Assembly (NCBI GenBank): GCA_963969395.1
Contig: OZ017801.1
Coordinates: 12,467,611-12,531,610 of the forward strand
DNA: 64,000 nt
Source: Pseudoscleropodium purum
Lineage: Eukaryota; Streptophyta; Bryopsida; Hypnales; Brachytheciaceae
Direction of reading: 5' to 3'
The notes under the pieces are model-generated. The model saw nothing but the letters and a program-made list of their open reading frames with translations. It had not been told where the DNA came from and did no database searches. The first letter of the stretch is position 1; every line of letters starts with the position of its first letter. The translations under genes and the position numbers were made by a program. Shown piece after piece: positions 13,351 to 24,800 of this stretch.

Positions 13351-13493
13351 ATCAAGAAAAATAGCCTCTCACACCACAACAAAATACTTGCACTTGTGCA
13401 TGCATAAAAAATATTTAATTTCAAAGTTTTTACAAATTTAACAATTATTTTTACTTTTATTCTCATTATGACAACAATATAGGGCACAATAGT

Positions 13494-14720
13494 TGTATAC
13501 TAGGAGCATCCTTAGTCCCAAACAGTGTATGACTCTCCAATTGTATTTCTAACTTTTGAATGGTGTATAATTTGAACTTGAAATTTGTATCATTGGAAGT
13601 GCATCCCAAAGCACTTTGAGTAGGGACAAAAAAAAATCAAATTTAGACATTGGACAACCATTTCAAAAGTAAGGTAAGAGTCATAAATTAAAGAGGTCTT
13701 GGCAAATCACAGTTATCAAAGCAAAATTTGGCCATTGACTCTCCGCATTAGGCTACATTAGTCAACCCATTTCTAATATCTCCCCTATTTTGGTTATATA
13801 GGCTACTCTCTTTCTAATCAATTGAAGATGAGCAATGATTAATTATGGTACAATTCCCAATGCCGTTTGTTGTTGGAAAAAGAAAGACATATATGACCAA
13901 TATAGATCAAACATAATCTTCTACTAAAAAATTCATAATAAAGTAGAAGTACCTATTTTGAATAACTTAAGTATTTCAACATGTATGATGTAGAGAAGTC
14001 ATGGAAAAATAGAGTTCAATGTGTGCAAAAATAAGGATGAGAAAGAATGCAAAAGAAAACAATTTTTTTTCTTCAAGAATGAATATTTTAATGAACTTAA
14101 TTGTGAACTTTTCATTTGCATCCATCCCAATTTCATAGACTCACCTATTTTGGTTACCTTTGGCATTTTTCCCTAAGCCAGGAAGGAAGAGAGATGAATA
14201 GACAAGAAAGTACAAACAATGAATTTTTTTCAATAAATAGTGCATTCAACTATTGTCCAAAATAGGGCACCCTATACAACCATCATAGGGGGCTTATCCA
14301 AAATAGGTTCTTTTACCCTGATTATGTTTTGAAGAATAAAATTATGAAAAATTATAGAATCCTTCCAAGCTTTATTTTTTTACATGGAAAAATTTCCCTG
14401 CTCAAGAAACTTACACTATAGATATGTGTAATTGCTTAAGTGGTTGGAAATGGGTTTAATACTCTACATTTAGAGTGTCAATGGCCAAATTTTGCTTTGA
14501 TAACTGTGATTTGCCAAGACCTCTTTAATTTATGACTCCTACCTTTTGAAATGGTTGTCCCAATGTCTAAATTTGAATTTTCTTGTCCCTACTCAAAGTG
14601 CTTTTAGATGCACTTCAAATGATACAAATTTCAAGTTCAAATTATATATCATTCAAAAGTTAGAAATACAATTGGAGTGCCATATACTATTTAGGACTAA
14701 CGATGCTCTAAGGTATATAC
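13494..14720. mobile_element. 1.2-kb element with about 250-bp terminal inverted repeats
   Basis: The left arm 13494-13746 and right arm 14472-14720 are inverted copies along essentially their whole length. The outer ends carry GAGCATC(C/G)TTAGTCC and the inner ends carry GGCCATTGACTCTC/GAGTGTCAATGGCC. The 0.7-kb core has no ORF; its reverse complement resembles 29890-30590. Long-TIR foldback or Mutator-like architecture is possible. No clean target-site duplication was seen. Confidence 0.7.
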
Positions 14721-15972
14721 ATTCTTCACAATCAATGTTTTCATTAGGTTGCCATTTGCAGTAGAAAGTATTGCTAAATGATTATAATGCCAAATTGTAA
14801 TGCATTATAGTATGTGCAGATCTACCCATTACCAACATTCACCTAATTTAGCCATCTACTATATCCTTCCATTTGCATCAATGGCCCATCTATTACTACA
14901 ATCTTATTGATTGTAATATTGAATGTAGTATTGATTGTAGCAACCCATTATCATAATGGCAATGCACTTTGGAAGTGGACACATCAACCTAAGCTATAAC
15001 AAGGATCTACCTACACTTCAAAAAGGATCTATTGATGCTTTAACATTTCAATCTTTGAAAAATCACCAAAAATTCACTTCTTATCAAAATGTCTTCATTC
15101 TTTTGGCATTTGATTTCTTTCAAACTTTTCAATCTCTAAAAAAGATGAGAGTTGACAAATAACTTCTCCAAAGTACCTACATACCAAATCTGTGTAGTAG
15201 TGGGCAGTTCTATCTTACCTTATATGGATTAGAGTACAGAACTAGTTTGAATGGGATCATTATCTCATTAGTTAAGCTGAAAGTATCGCATTTATTACAG
15301 TGCTAGTATCATTCATACACGTTATGTAGGCCCTGAAATGTTAGCCTTACGTAGACTTGCACTGAAATTGAGTTGGGGTCCATATGGGCTCCCTACCTTA
15401 CTTCTATCAAATCCATGAGATACATTGGATCCTACTAATGATGTATATATCCTAGTGTTATTAATTCTCTCTAAAATGGAGAGACGAACTATCCATGACA
15501 AAATTCCCATAACTTAATAATGGAAACCAATCAAAACAGATGAAATCCACGGGAATGGGTCCCCTTCCTCAGCAGGATTTGCAGAATCGGTTTAGGGTCC
15601 TAACTGACAAATTCAGCCCAGTGTCGTAAGATGAGTGTCCATGTCCTACGACAATATTGGTCAGACGTAAGGAAACTTCACGTCATCAACTTCAATATTC
15701 CTGTGACTTAAAAAGGTACACCGATCGTGGAGGCTTCTCTATTTGAGTCGATCAGAGGCCGAATTACAAGCCAAGATCAAGCAGATAGCCTTCATTCTTA
15801 ACTCCCATCCGGGTCATAACATGAAAAAGCCCCAAAACTACGTCACAACGGAGTCTACAAGATGCTAGAAAGCCCAGATCATGCCCCTGAGCTGGTCCTA
15901 GGTTTTATGAAGATCTTCTGATGTGAAACGCAGATCCAGTGGAAAAAGAAAGGTACAACTAATAAACACAAA
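14721..15972. other. Intergenic region 3' of BRX1
   Basis: No gene supported. Base composition becomes more even after about 15550. Sequence close to 15972 is probably the 3' UTR of the minus-strand BRX1 gene. Short ORFs (14956-15162, 15322-15510) have no recognisable domain. Confidence 0.4.
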
Positions 15973-18342
15973 TCAATCTTCATCCCACACATCAGCAAGC
16001 TCACTCGGGTCAAGCTGATTGACCGATTCATACGTCTTGCGCCTCTGTTTAGCTTTGACCTTCTTCTGATATTTTCCTGCTTTCCTTCTCTTTTCAAGTG
16101 ACCGCTCCTGAACACAAAGGAAAAATGACATTAGGACGATGAACGATCTATTGTAAGATTTTCAACTCAATGCAGAACCAGCTATAATAAAATAACTGCC
16201 TGTACAATGAGTTGAAGGAAGGTCACCCGCACCGCGTTAGGTGAAACGTAGAATGGATTCTCAAACAGGGTCTGCCCGCCGAAACTACCGCTAAAGATCT
16301 TGATCGGGTTCATGGCGAACCTAGGACCCGCCTGAGCAGCCCATCACAAAATAATGTCAGAATCAAAGACAACTGTTAAAAACACCAAGTCAACCACTAT
16401 ACCATTAATTCATATAATAAAAACAAGGGACTTCTAGGAAGAAAGAATATAATCATAAAAACAGAACAATCAAATTCATGTACCTCAATAAGGGTCATCC
16501 TTTCTAGGGCAACCCGGTCTATCTTGTTAGTGGCACTTTGGTGAGGCACTGATATCTGAGACCAAAGGAATCAGGAAATATTCATCACAAAATGTCCTTG
16601 AGTTGAAAATGAACAGTGGGCAAAATAAAAACTAGACGTCTACAAGCGAAGGCAAATAAACCAAAAAGCTTAATTTCACATAAGAACTCACGACCCTTAG
16701 ATGTTTACATTTCAGGAAATACGATGAGGTACCAACCTGATAGTTGCGGAACCAAATATGATTATCAAGAAAAGAGAATGTAAAGACATGATCAAAAAAC
16801 GGTTTTGACTTCCGATGGTCCTTTGGAGTGCAGAAAACCTACAGAGCACGACCACAAATGGGTTTCAGAAAGATCTCGTGAATCCTAAACATTAATTTGT
16901 AAGGTAAGGCTAGCAGAATCCATGTAAAGATAATATTCACAAAAGGCTACAAATTCTTAAGGAAATCTTACCTGGAAAAGAAGCTCTTTGAGAAGCTGTA
17001 GATGAGGGTGCATCTCAAATTCGCTAGAAAAAGAAAGAAGAGGTCTAGATCCTTTTAAATGATTTCCTGTAAGCTTCAGCTCCTCCGTTGTATGAACTGC
17101 AATTGAAGATCACCAGGATAAAATTCATTTAGTCACCTAAATCTGGTAAAAAACGAAGTCAAATGCGAGTCGTACTCCACAAAAAAAAGCATGGGCAAAT
17201 GTACCTGCTTTAAGTAAGAACTTTGCAGATGGCCCGCTTGGAGATTTTGACAACCACATGTACAAATCCTTTTTCTTCCTGCACTGCAAAATGGAGCGAT
17301 CAAAAGGGCAATTCAGCTGGTTATCCACCAAAATTCAATCTCTGTACATGGAATGAATCCGAAATAGCATGCAATCCTAGAGACTCATAGTTGGGAACAA
17401 GTACATAATCCAAATCCTAAAATTGCTACTTACACCACCGTCCTCAAAAATCAACACTCCCTACCCAACTAAGAAGCAAAATATCAAAAAGAAGTACCTC
17501 AAAGAGAAGGCAACTGGAGCAGCCTTTTAAATCCGCGAGCTCATTAAGAGTGTCCGCTTTGTTATCTTTCGCCTGCACCTTCACATCCTTCTTGCTATGC
17601 GGCAGAAGCGCCATGATATCCATCATCAAGTGGCGAAATCTTTTGCATAAAAAGAATATTTCGGCTAGTTAGTTGATTGACCGTTTCGCTTAAAAAATTT
17701 ACAAAACAAACGGTCCTTAGGGTTTGATCTTCGGTTCTGGTAAATGCACTAAGTTCCGCTAATCTCCAAGCCACTTCGTTAACACAACAACCACGTCCTC
17801 TGCAGATACTGAAAAACAATGCGAATAAGACTAGAATTCTCCATAAAATTCAACCGATAAACATGAATGTGATACGCCGGGAGCAGAGCACGAATAACAA
17901 GGCTAGATAGTATACTGGCCGTTCCGCTGAGGGTTAAACCAAATTCACAAACGGTCCTTAGGGTTTGATCATTGGTTTCGGTAAATGCACTAAGTTTCGC
18001 TAATCTTCTAGCCCCCTAACAAACACAGCAACCACATCCACTGCAGATACTGAAAAACATCGCGAACATGCCCACAATTCTCCACAATATTTGACCTACA
18101 AACCTGAATGTGATACGCCGGGAGCAGAGCACGAGCGTCTTCTCCTTGTTCCGGAAGGCCACAGGGGCAACAATAGCAGTTTCCGAGGTCCCGTTGGTTC
18201 CATTGGCCACGGCTTCGGGAGTTTCAGCAGCTTCCGATTTGAGCCCCAGTAAGGTGCGCTTCCGAGGCGGCTCCGCTTCTGCTACGACAGGCTTGGTCGC
18301 CGGCGGGACGATCGCTTGCTGCGCCTTCCGCTTCTTCCCCAT
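15973..18342 (-). CDS. BRX1: Ribosome biogenesis protein BRX1 (Brix domain)
   Basis: Coding exons in gene order: 18342-18104, 17639-17498, 17283-17205, 17096-16972, 16838-16737, 16555-16484, 16331-16227, 16107-15973. They join in frame to 332 aa, near the usual plant BRX1 length. The N-terminus begins MGKKRK, followed by a low-complexity acidic/Ala-rich linker. A Brix domain spans about residues 64-288 with NKEKTLVLCSRRITFR, LLPHSKKDVKVQAKDNKAD, CRKKKDLYMWLSKSP, FSFLDNHIWFRNYQ and GPRFAMNPIKIFSGSFGG. The tail is Lys/Arg-rich (AGKYQKKVKAKQRRK). BRX1 acts in the nucleolus in early 60S subunit assembly and 27S pre-rRNA processing. I chose ATG 18342 over the upstream in-frame ATG 18366 because MGKKRK is the family start. 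The exon 7 donor is ambiguous; CGG|GTGACC best keeps the conserved junction. Exon 1 and intron 1 were tandemly duplicated. Confidence 0.93.
17680..18141. repeat. Tandem intragenic duplication in BRX1 (241-bp period)
   Basis: 17680-17900 repeats 17921-18141 at an offset of 241 bp. Landmarks are AAACGGTCCTTAGGGTTTGA, TAAATGCACTAAGTT(C/T)CGCTAAT, CTGCAGATACTGAAAAACA and GAATGTGATACGCCGGGAGC. The last block is the 3' end of exon 1, so the duplicate leaves an exon-end relic (about 17863-17896) inside intron 1. In the relic the sequence before the donor reads TTCAT|GTTT instead of TTCAG|GTTT. Confidence 0.85.
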
Positions 18343-18428
18343 TGCTGCCAATTGTGGAAAATTCACGGGCTTAGTCGCTTCTCTTCGCAGTCTCGGATGA
18401 ACCTCTTCGAGTTCTCTGGTTTGGGAAT

Positions 18429-18460
18429 TAGGGTTTGAGCTGTTGTAGGGTTTAGGGTTT
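18429..18460 (-). promoter_or_regulatory. Three telo-boxes upstream of BRX1
   Basis: AAACCCTA on the minus strand occurs at 18436-18429, 18453-18446 and 18460-18453, 90-120 nt upstream of the BRX1 start codon. Telo-boxes are known plant promoter elements enriched upstream of ribosomal-protein and other translation-related genes, which suits BRX1. Whether they lie in promoter or 5' UTR depends on the unmapped transcription start. Confidence 0.75.
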
Positions 18461-18509
18461 TAGTGCCCTTGAGACGAAATTGTTCTCTCTGCCTGATGGT
18501 ACTGATACT

Positions 18510-18672
18510 CGCCCGCCCGCCCGCCCGCCCGCCCGCCCGCCCGCCCGCCCGCCCGCCCGCCCGCCCGCCCGCCCGCCCGCCCGCCCGCCCGCCCGCCCGC
18601 CCGCCCGCCCGCCCGCCCGCCCGCCCGCCCGCCCGCCCGCCCGCCCGCCCGCCCGCCCGCCCGCCCGCCCGC
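18510..18672. repeat. (CCCG)n tetranucleotide array, about 41 units
   Basis: About 163 bp of uninterrupted CCCG/GCCC repeats; the strand sense to BRX1 reads (GGGC)n. It starts about 170 nt upstream of the BRX1 ATG. All six frames stay open across it, giving artefactual Arg-Ala-Gly-Gly and Pro-Ala-Arg ORFs. At 100% G+C it stands out sharply from the AT-rich surroundings. The true length may differ from the assembly because such arrays collapse or slip. Confidence 0.97.
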
Positions 18673-18706
18673 ATCCACAGATATCCGGATTGACGTACAT
18701 CTATTG

Positions 18707-19039
18707 ATGCCCGCCGTTGATTTCAGATAGAGTACAGAGCAGTCAGAGTCCGCAATTTTTTTTTCTTAAATTTTGCGGGCCCTGACTAGTGGGTAAGTTA
18801 GGAGGCTCATAAGTGGACCACTTAAGCACTGGAACTGAATTTTGAGGTGAAACTTCTCAAAATATTTTTTAGTAAATTTTTCTTGAAAGACAAGTGGAAT
18901 TGGCATCTAATCCAAGTTGTTTCATGTTTTTTGGATTATTTCTCATTTAGTTATGAACTTTCAAACAAGAAGTGTCATACATCCCTATTTATAACCCTAG
19001 GTCTTTCATAAAGTGTTCACTGCAACTTTTAAAGAGACA
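18707..19039. other. Gene-free stretch beyond the BRX1 upstream region
   Basis: AT-rich, with no ORF or repeat structure that I can support. Confidence 0.4.
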
Positions 19040-19332
19040 TTAGAAGATTTTGGGGGCCTTTGGATGCCTGCGAGTTATCACAACTTGCTAATGCAGGAAA
19101 CAAATTCGGCGTAGCGGTCTGATGTGGCCGAGACCCTACCACGTCATTGACCAAAAGAAATTTTTTTTGTTTTTAATTTTAATTTTAATTTTAATTTTTT
19201 GCATTTGGAGACTAAAAAAAAAAAATTTTATGAAAAAAAAATTCTGACAACGGGCCGTTTCCCTCACTGCGGGGAACAGCTGTAGGGGAACATGCCTAAA
19301 ATAGGCTTCTGGACCCCCCAAAACTCTTCTAA
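19040..19332 (+). mobile_element. MITE with TTAGAAGA termini, copy 1
   Basis: Termini TTAGAAGATTTTGGGGG and CCCCCCAAAACTCTTCTAA form an inverted repeat. Internally there is a (TTTTAA)n run and GGGCCGTTTCCCT. An inverted copy lies at 38262-38549. No ORF. Confidence 0.7.
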
Positions 19333-21344
19333 TGAATGGGAAAAGCAAGGAGATTGATTGGCTCTTGCAATTATGAATAATATTTTTTTGTGATTTTCCA
19401 ATGATTGTGGAGGTCAATTTAAGAACCACCTCAAATCCATTCCAATGCCATTTATAGGGGCAGTTCAAAATGCCCAAGCAAAGTTTGAGCCTCCTACCTT
19501 ACTCTACGCGCATTTAGTACTTTCAAGTTTTATCCATTCAAAATAATTTTTCTTTAATCCAAATAGTAATTGAATCTTTAAAAAACAATCTTTCTCTATA
19601 ACTACTTCGATGAAATTGATGAAAAATAAAATAACTGTGCAAAAGATGTACTTTGTAAGTAAAAATGTGCAACATTTCAAAAAAGGATTTTAAGGTATTA
19701 ATAACCCCTAAAGGATCAAGTGACCATTGAACATATGCAAGAGCTTTTAGAAAGTTACATGCAAAGTCAATTGTGATTAGATGTTCATGAAATCGTCTCC
19801 ATAGTGGGAAAATAAAAAAATTTCTAATTGTTTTTTTGGATCAAATGTTATGTTGCCTTCAATAGTTTTTTGGTAGTTGAGGCAAGTTGAAGCATCATGT
19901 GCAAAACTTCTCTTTTATTTTTGGAATAAGGTTGTTTGTTTTGTTTTGTTTGATACATTGAGATCTAATAAATTGTAAAAGGCCTAGTAGCGCTCTTGAT
20001 ACCACTTCAAAGCTCTTTAAAAGGAGGGGTGCATGGATTTTGTTTTGTGGAGTTTGGACCTATGATGTGAAAGTTATTGAATTTCAAAGTTTTTATGAAT
20101 AAGAAAATTGACTGAAATTTTATTTTATTTTGAAAAATTCATAAGTTTCACATCACATGTCCAAATGCCACAGAACAAAGCTCTTGCATTCCTTTGTGTA
20201 GAGAGCTTTCTATTCATGCCAATTTTTGTAGCCTTTGGACTTACAATGTGAAAGTTATAGATTTTTTAAATTAAAAATTTTAATTTAATTATCTTTTATT
20301 TTTGACAAACAATAACTCTTACATTGCATGTGTGAACACCTTAAAACAAAGTTTTTGTACTCCTTTGTGTACAAGGCTTTCTATTCATACCAAGAATGCA
20401 ACTTTTGGCATTGCAACAAAGCCCAACGGTGTGAAAGGCATTGAATTTAAAAAAAAAATTCCATTAGAATATTAAAGTCTTATTTTTAATTTTAATTTAG
20501 TTGTCACACAGCACAAGGCACACTAGTGTAATTCACATGATACAAGATGCAAATGTAAAAAATCCCCATACGTTGTAGAAAATCTCACTTTAAGAGGAAT
20601 GAAAGTTTATTGGCCATATTAGTAGGCATGTTAAAAGAATTTTTTTTTTTAAACTTCAAATGTTATAATCTTTCAATTTATGTGGTCAAAGTTCTTGAAA
20701 TTTTTTTTACACATTCCCACAATAATCTATTACAAATTTATACAATTGAATCATGAAAAAAAAATTCATTTTTTCCATATTGCCCTAAAAAGTGACAATT
20801 TTCAAAATTTATTTCTAAAATGTGCCTTCGTCTTTTAGAGGTTAACCCCCTAAAGATCCACTCATCTCAAAAAAAAAACCATCCTAGTCAACTTAGATTC
20901 TAACTTTCAAATTAACCATTTTTGGGTACTTGATTTAAACTAACAAAATGAAACTTGACAAATTTAGATTCTACTCTATCTTCAAATTTTGAAAAATACT
21001 AAAAATTGAAAGAATTAATGCAATTGCTAGCTCTATGTATGTTAGAATCCAAATTACAAAATGTTGTGTTTTTTCCATTCATATTTTATTCTTTCAAAAT
21101 GATCTATAAATTTAAATTACAAATTTCTGTATATCATTCTAACCTTTATTCTAAATTATCCAAATATATATAATAATTGGTATAATTTTATTTCCACCTT
21201 TTTCTTAAAAAATCAAAATATTCATTCAATTGACTCATTGTGTTTGCAAAATGCCTTTGAAATGTCAAAAAATAGCAAGAAAAAGTTGAAAAAAAACACA
21301 AATTTAAAGTTGAACCTCCTCTTGAAATGATTCTCAATCACTCA
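19333..21344. other. AT-rich intergenic DNA with decayed foldback repeats
   Basis: 20015-20400 contains three alternating arms of the foldback family seen at 13136 (GTGAAAGTTAT..., TTTCACATCACATGTCCAAA..., CAATGTGAAAGTTAT..., TCTTACATTGCATGTG...). The rest is A/T-rich without coding potential. Confidence 0.5.
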
Positions 21345-21860
21345 TAATTTCTTGGATTGATATGAAATTTTAGACACACAAACAAGATTGGTAAGTGCAA
21401 CTTTTCCAAGAAAATTTATTGGAAACGGACAATGTATGAAGAAGAAACACACCACCAAAATTCAATAATTCACTGTAATCTAAAAATGTTGGAATTTTGA
21501 ACTTTGAATTACTTCCAAACATTCAAAACAACTTGGATTGAAATGAAAATTTTACCACAATAAATAGATTGCAAGGAAAATATAACCCAAAATTTTTTAT
21601 TGACATTGAACATTGGATGAAGGAGATACAAACCCGCCAAAGTTGCAGCCATGAAATGCAGTGTGGTGGACTCAAATTGAACCAATGAACTTTGATTGAC
21701 TTACCAAAAATCAGTACATCTTGGATTGATGTAAAAATTTCGCCACATAAACTAGAAGAAAAGAGCAAAAATTTCCCAACAAGTTTTATTGAATTCGGAC
21801 ATCGAATGCAAAAGTTACAGCACTTTGAATGGGACAAAAATCTATGTGAAGATACTTTTT
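21345..21860. repeat. Tandem repeat, about 185-bp period, 3' of OMT1
   Basis: Units are anchored by CTTGGATTGA at 21351, 21532 and 21720 (periods 181 and 188). Each is followed by ATGAAA/TAAAAATTT, an acaataaa-like block, TTTATTGA and a (C/G)GACA-TTG-ATG block. Copies are diverged. The array ends about 20 bp before the OMT1 stop codon and is absent from the same position beside OMT2. Confidence 0.7.
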
Positions 21861-21880
21861 CGCCCCTGGGGCGTTTAAGG

Positions 21881-24800
21881 CTAAACCAACTTGCGGCACT
21901 CCAGAACGACAACGCAGTCCACTTTGCAGACGGCGACCACCTGAGCAAATCCGGCGCCCATCGCCAGCTTCCGCAGGTCGCTCTCCGTTCGTTCACGAGC
22001 GTCCGAGCCGAAGGCGCCCAGCATGATGAGGTCCTGCGTGAAGGTCGCCCCATCGCCGGCTTGGAAGGCGCTGCACTCGGGGAGCACGTTCTCCAGCAGA
22101 ATCAGTTTCCCGTGGCCCGGCAAGGCCTGGTAACAATTGTGCATGATCCGGAGGCACTTCTCATCGTTCCAGTCGTGCAGGACGTTCTGGAGAGAGATGG
22201 AAGAAATATTTCAAAAACTAACCAACGTCCACATCGAAACCATTCATTAGAATAGTCCCAAATCTCTGAGTTGCCTGCCCTTCTCATCAATTGGTGAATA
22301 CATATCTGTCGATCTATTTCGTGAAATTGGCACAATTCCATCCATTCAAATGGCGCGGGGGCCTTTTGTTGTCCAGGAAGGAAAATGAAACTTCTACGTC
22401 ACATATTTGACGCCAGAATCGCCCCAACTTATCGATCGAAATTGTGGTTCAAAGTAATTTATTTGTTAAAATGGCGCGCGTAAGACCGCCAATATAACAG
22501 AATGGACGTTTCAATTCTATTGGCATGTGTTCCTGAGACCAAAAATTGTGACATTCAAGTGCCCACCCAGCTCATTGCTAAGACTGGTAAGCATCTGAAA
22601 TTCGAATAGAAGCGTGCCAGTCTCTTGGAATTTCGCCATGCATGACGACCTCCCCAGCCCAAAGGAATTAATGCTTGGTGTGAATCTGAAGGAAGAAAAC
22701 GGTAATCGACTTTTGGGGAGAGAGGGATTAGGGTTTAGGATGGTTTCGATCGACTGACCTTCATGAGGATGGCGTCGCCGACAGCAGGAACTGATTCGAG
22801 AAAATCTCCACTCATGAGCTCCACTCCTGCCAGGATTCAACAGGCTTTTGACTACAACGGAACTGAACTAAACTGTTAAATTTAGACCGATGGGCAGAGG
22901 AAGTTTGTAAGCAATTGAAGATGACTGGGGAAAATCTAGAACTCAGAATCGCATGGGGTCAAATTTTGAAACAAACAAACAGGATTCCTGGCTGAAATCA
23001 CAAACTCTTGAAGGCTTCAATTCGATCTCCCCTAATTATTATTTACTCCAAGATAGATATTCTGAACTTGGATGCAAATACTTTGACACAAGATTATAAA
23101 GTAGGACTCGATCATCTGAATCCCATGGGGTCAGATTAGGAAACAAACGAACAGGATTCCTGATTGAATCTATCACGATCTCTCAGTGACAACCCGAACT
23201 GTGATGGCTTCAAGTCGATCTTACCTAGTATTAATTCTAAGTTTAGGATTCTAGCTTTCGATGCAAATAATGTAAAGCCTCCGTTCATCATACAGCAAGG
23301 GAGAGGTTGCATTCACCATTCAAGTGATCGAACTTTGACCCTCTCCCTACAACAACCTAGAAACTTCATCATCGCACATTTATTCAATGTTAAGCTAAAA
23401 ATCAACTGAAAAAAACTAAATGTCAAAAGATTAAATATTTCACATTTAACAAGAATAAAAGCTCACTTGTATGATCAAATAGAGTCTCAGTCTAATGGAT
23501 TGTATGGTGAATGGAGCCAACAGATATTTCATTAAAATGGCGGCATTCCTTTGGCATTTTTCCATGAATTTCCTAGCACTCGTATAGATTTCAGACCCTG
23601 AAAGTCTGAAATCTAGGACCAGGATACAGTTTAGAACGCAGGTCCTGAACCGAAAAGTGCCAAGTTTGTGGAATACCGCCATTTTAATGAAATATCCATT
23701 AGCATCTATCGAGACAAGATTATGAATTTTGGACTCATCTAAATCGCACAGGTCCAAATTTAGAAACGATCAAACAACATAATCACATAGTTACCTAGGG
23801 GATTTACAAATATAATTAGTATTGCCTATACTTGGACCTAAAGACATCACTTTTTTCTAGATATTGATTAGCCAAGATGCACAAAATGAAAACATGAAAG
23901 CTTGTGAGAGTTATTGTTGGTTTTTGGTACACCTACACACAATTAACTTTGAAAATTCATAACTTTTTCATTCAGTGTCCAAATTAATAATGCACACTAA
24001 AGTGTGCTGGAATCCTCTTTCAGTTGCCAATAAGATCTAATAAGAATAATATATGTTTAATACGAACAACTATATTTTCTCAGTTGTAATTGTAGGTAAG
24101 CATATCTCATAACCACAAACCAAGCCACAAACCCCACAACAAACTCGGAAAAACCCAACCTGTGAAATGATATATGCATGGATAGTTGGATACCTGGAAT
24201 TTCCGGACAGGTTTGAATAACATGAGGCTGATCGAAGTTGACACCCTTGATGTGCGGATGCCGCCTCGTGATCTGCTCCAGAGACGCGCCCAGGCCGCCT
24301 CCCGCATCCAGCAACACCTTCACCTCGTCGAACCCTCGGTACACCTAACCACAATTTCGTTAAATTGGCGAGATTCTGGTGTCCAGAAATGTGACATATA
24401 TCTTCACAAATGTCGACCTCATTTCAGACCAAAAACCGAGGACAGCTGTGGATCAAGTTATGATTGAGGACGCCCGTCCTGGAACGTGCCACAGTGTTGA
24501 AATATTGGTAATTTAACAAAATTGACGTTACCTCCAGAATGGCCTCCAGGTACAGACGCGAATAGTCGGCCATGCCCTTGTGCAACAGTTTCCCAAATTC
24601 TCGATTGCGCTGACTGTAGTCCCACAGGCTTATTCCCCCTTGGGATCGTGTGAACGGCGACAACGTGTCGTCTAGGATTGCAGCATCCAGGTGACCCCAC
24701 ATGCTCAGCATTGCGGGAGTCTGGCTTAGATGCAACAAGGTCACCAGGCTGCCCGCCGCCGCGTCCTCCACCAGGAATCGCCCAATGGGCGCCAGACTGT

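Noticed and set aside
18363..18707. Long ORFs encoding Arg-Ala-Gly-Gly or Pro-Ala-Arg repeats in several frames
   Set aside because: They arise only because the (CCCG)n array lacks stop codons in every frame. There is no independent coding evidence.
21345..21860. Spaced direct repeats considered as a CRISPR-like array
   Set aside because: Units are long, diverged and without unique spacers between constant repeats, and the context is a plant nuclear genome.
21692..22255. 187-aa plus-strand ORF over OMT1 exon 5, and similar antisense ORFs at 24186, 25365, 40253, 41820 and 42996
   Set aside because: They are antisense shadows of G+C-rich OMT exons; the minus-strand frames carry the family motifs.
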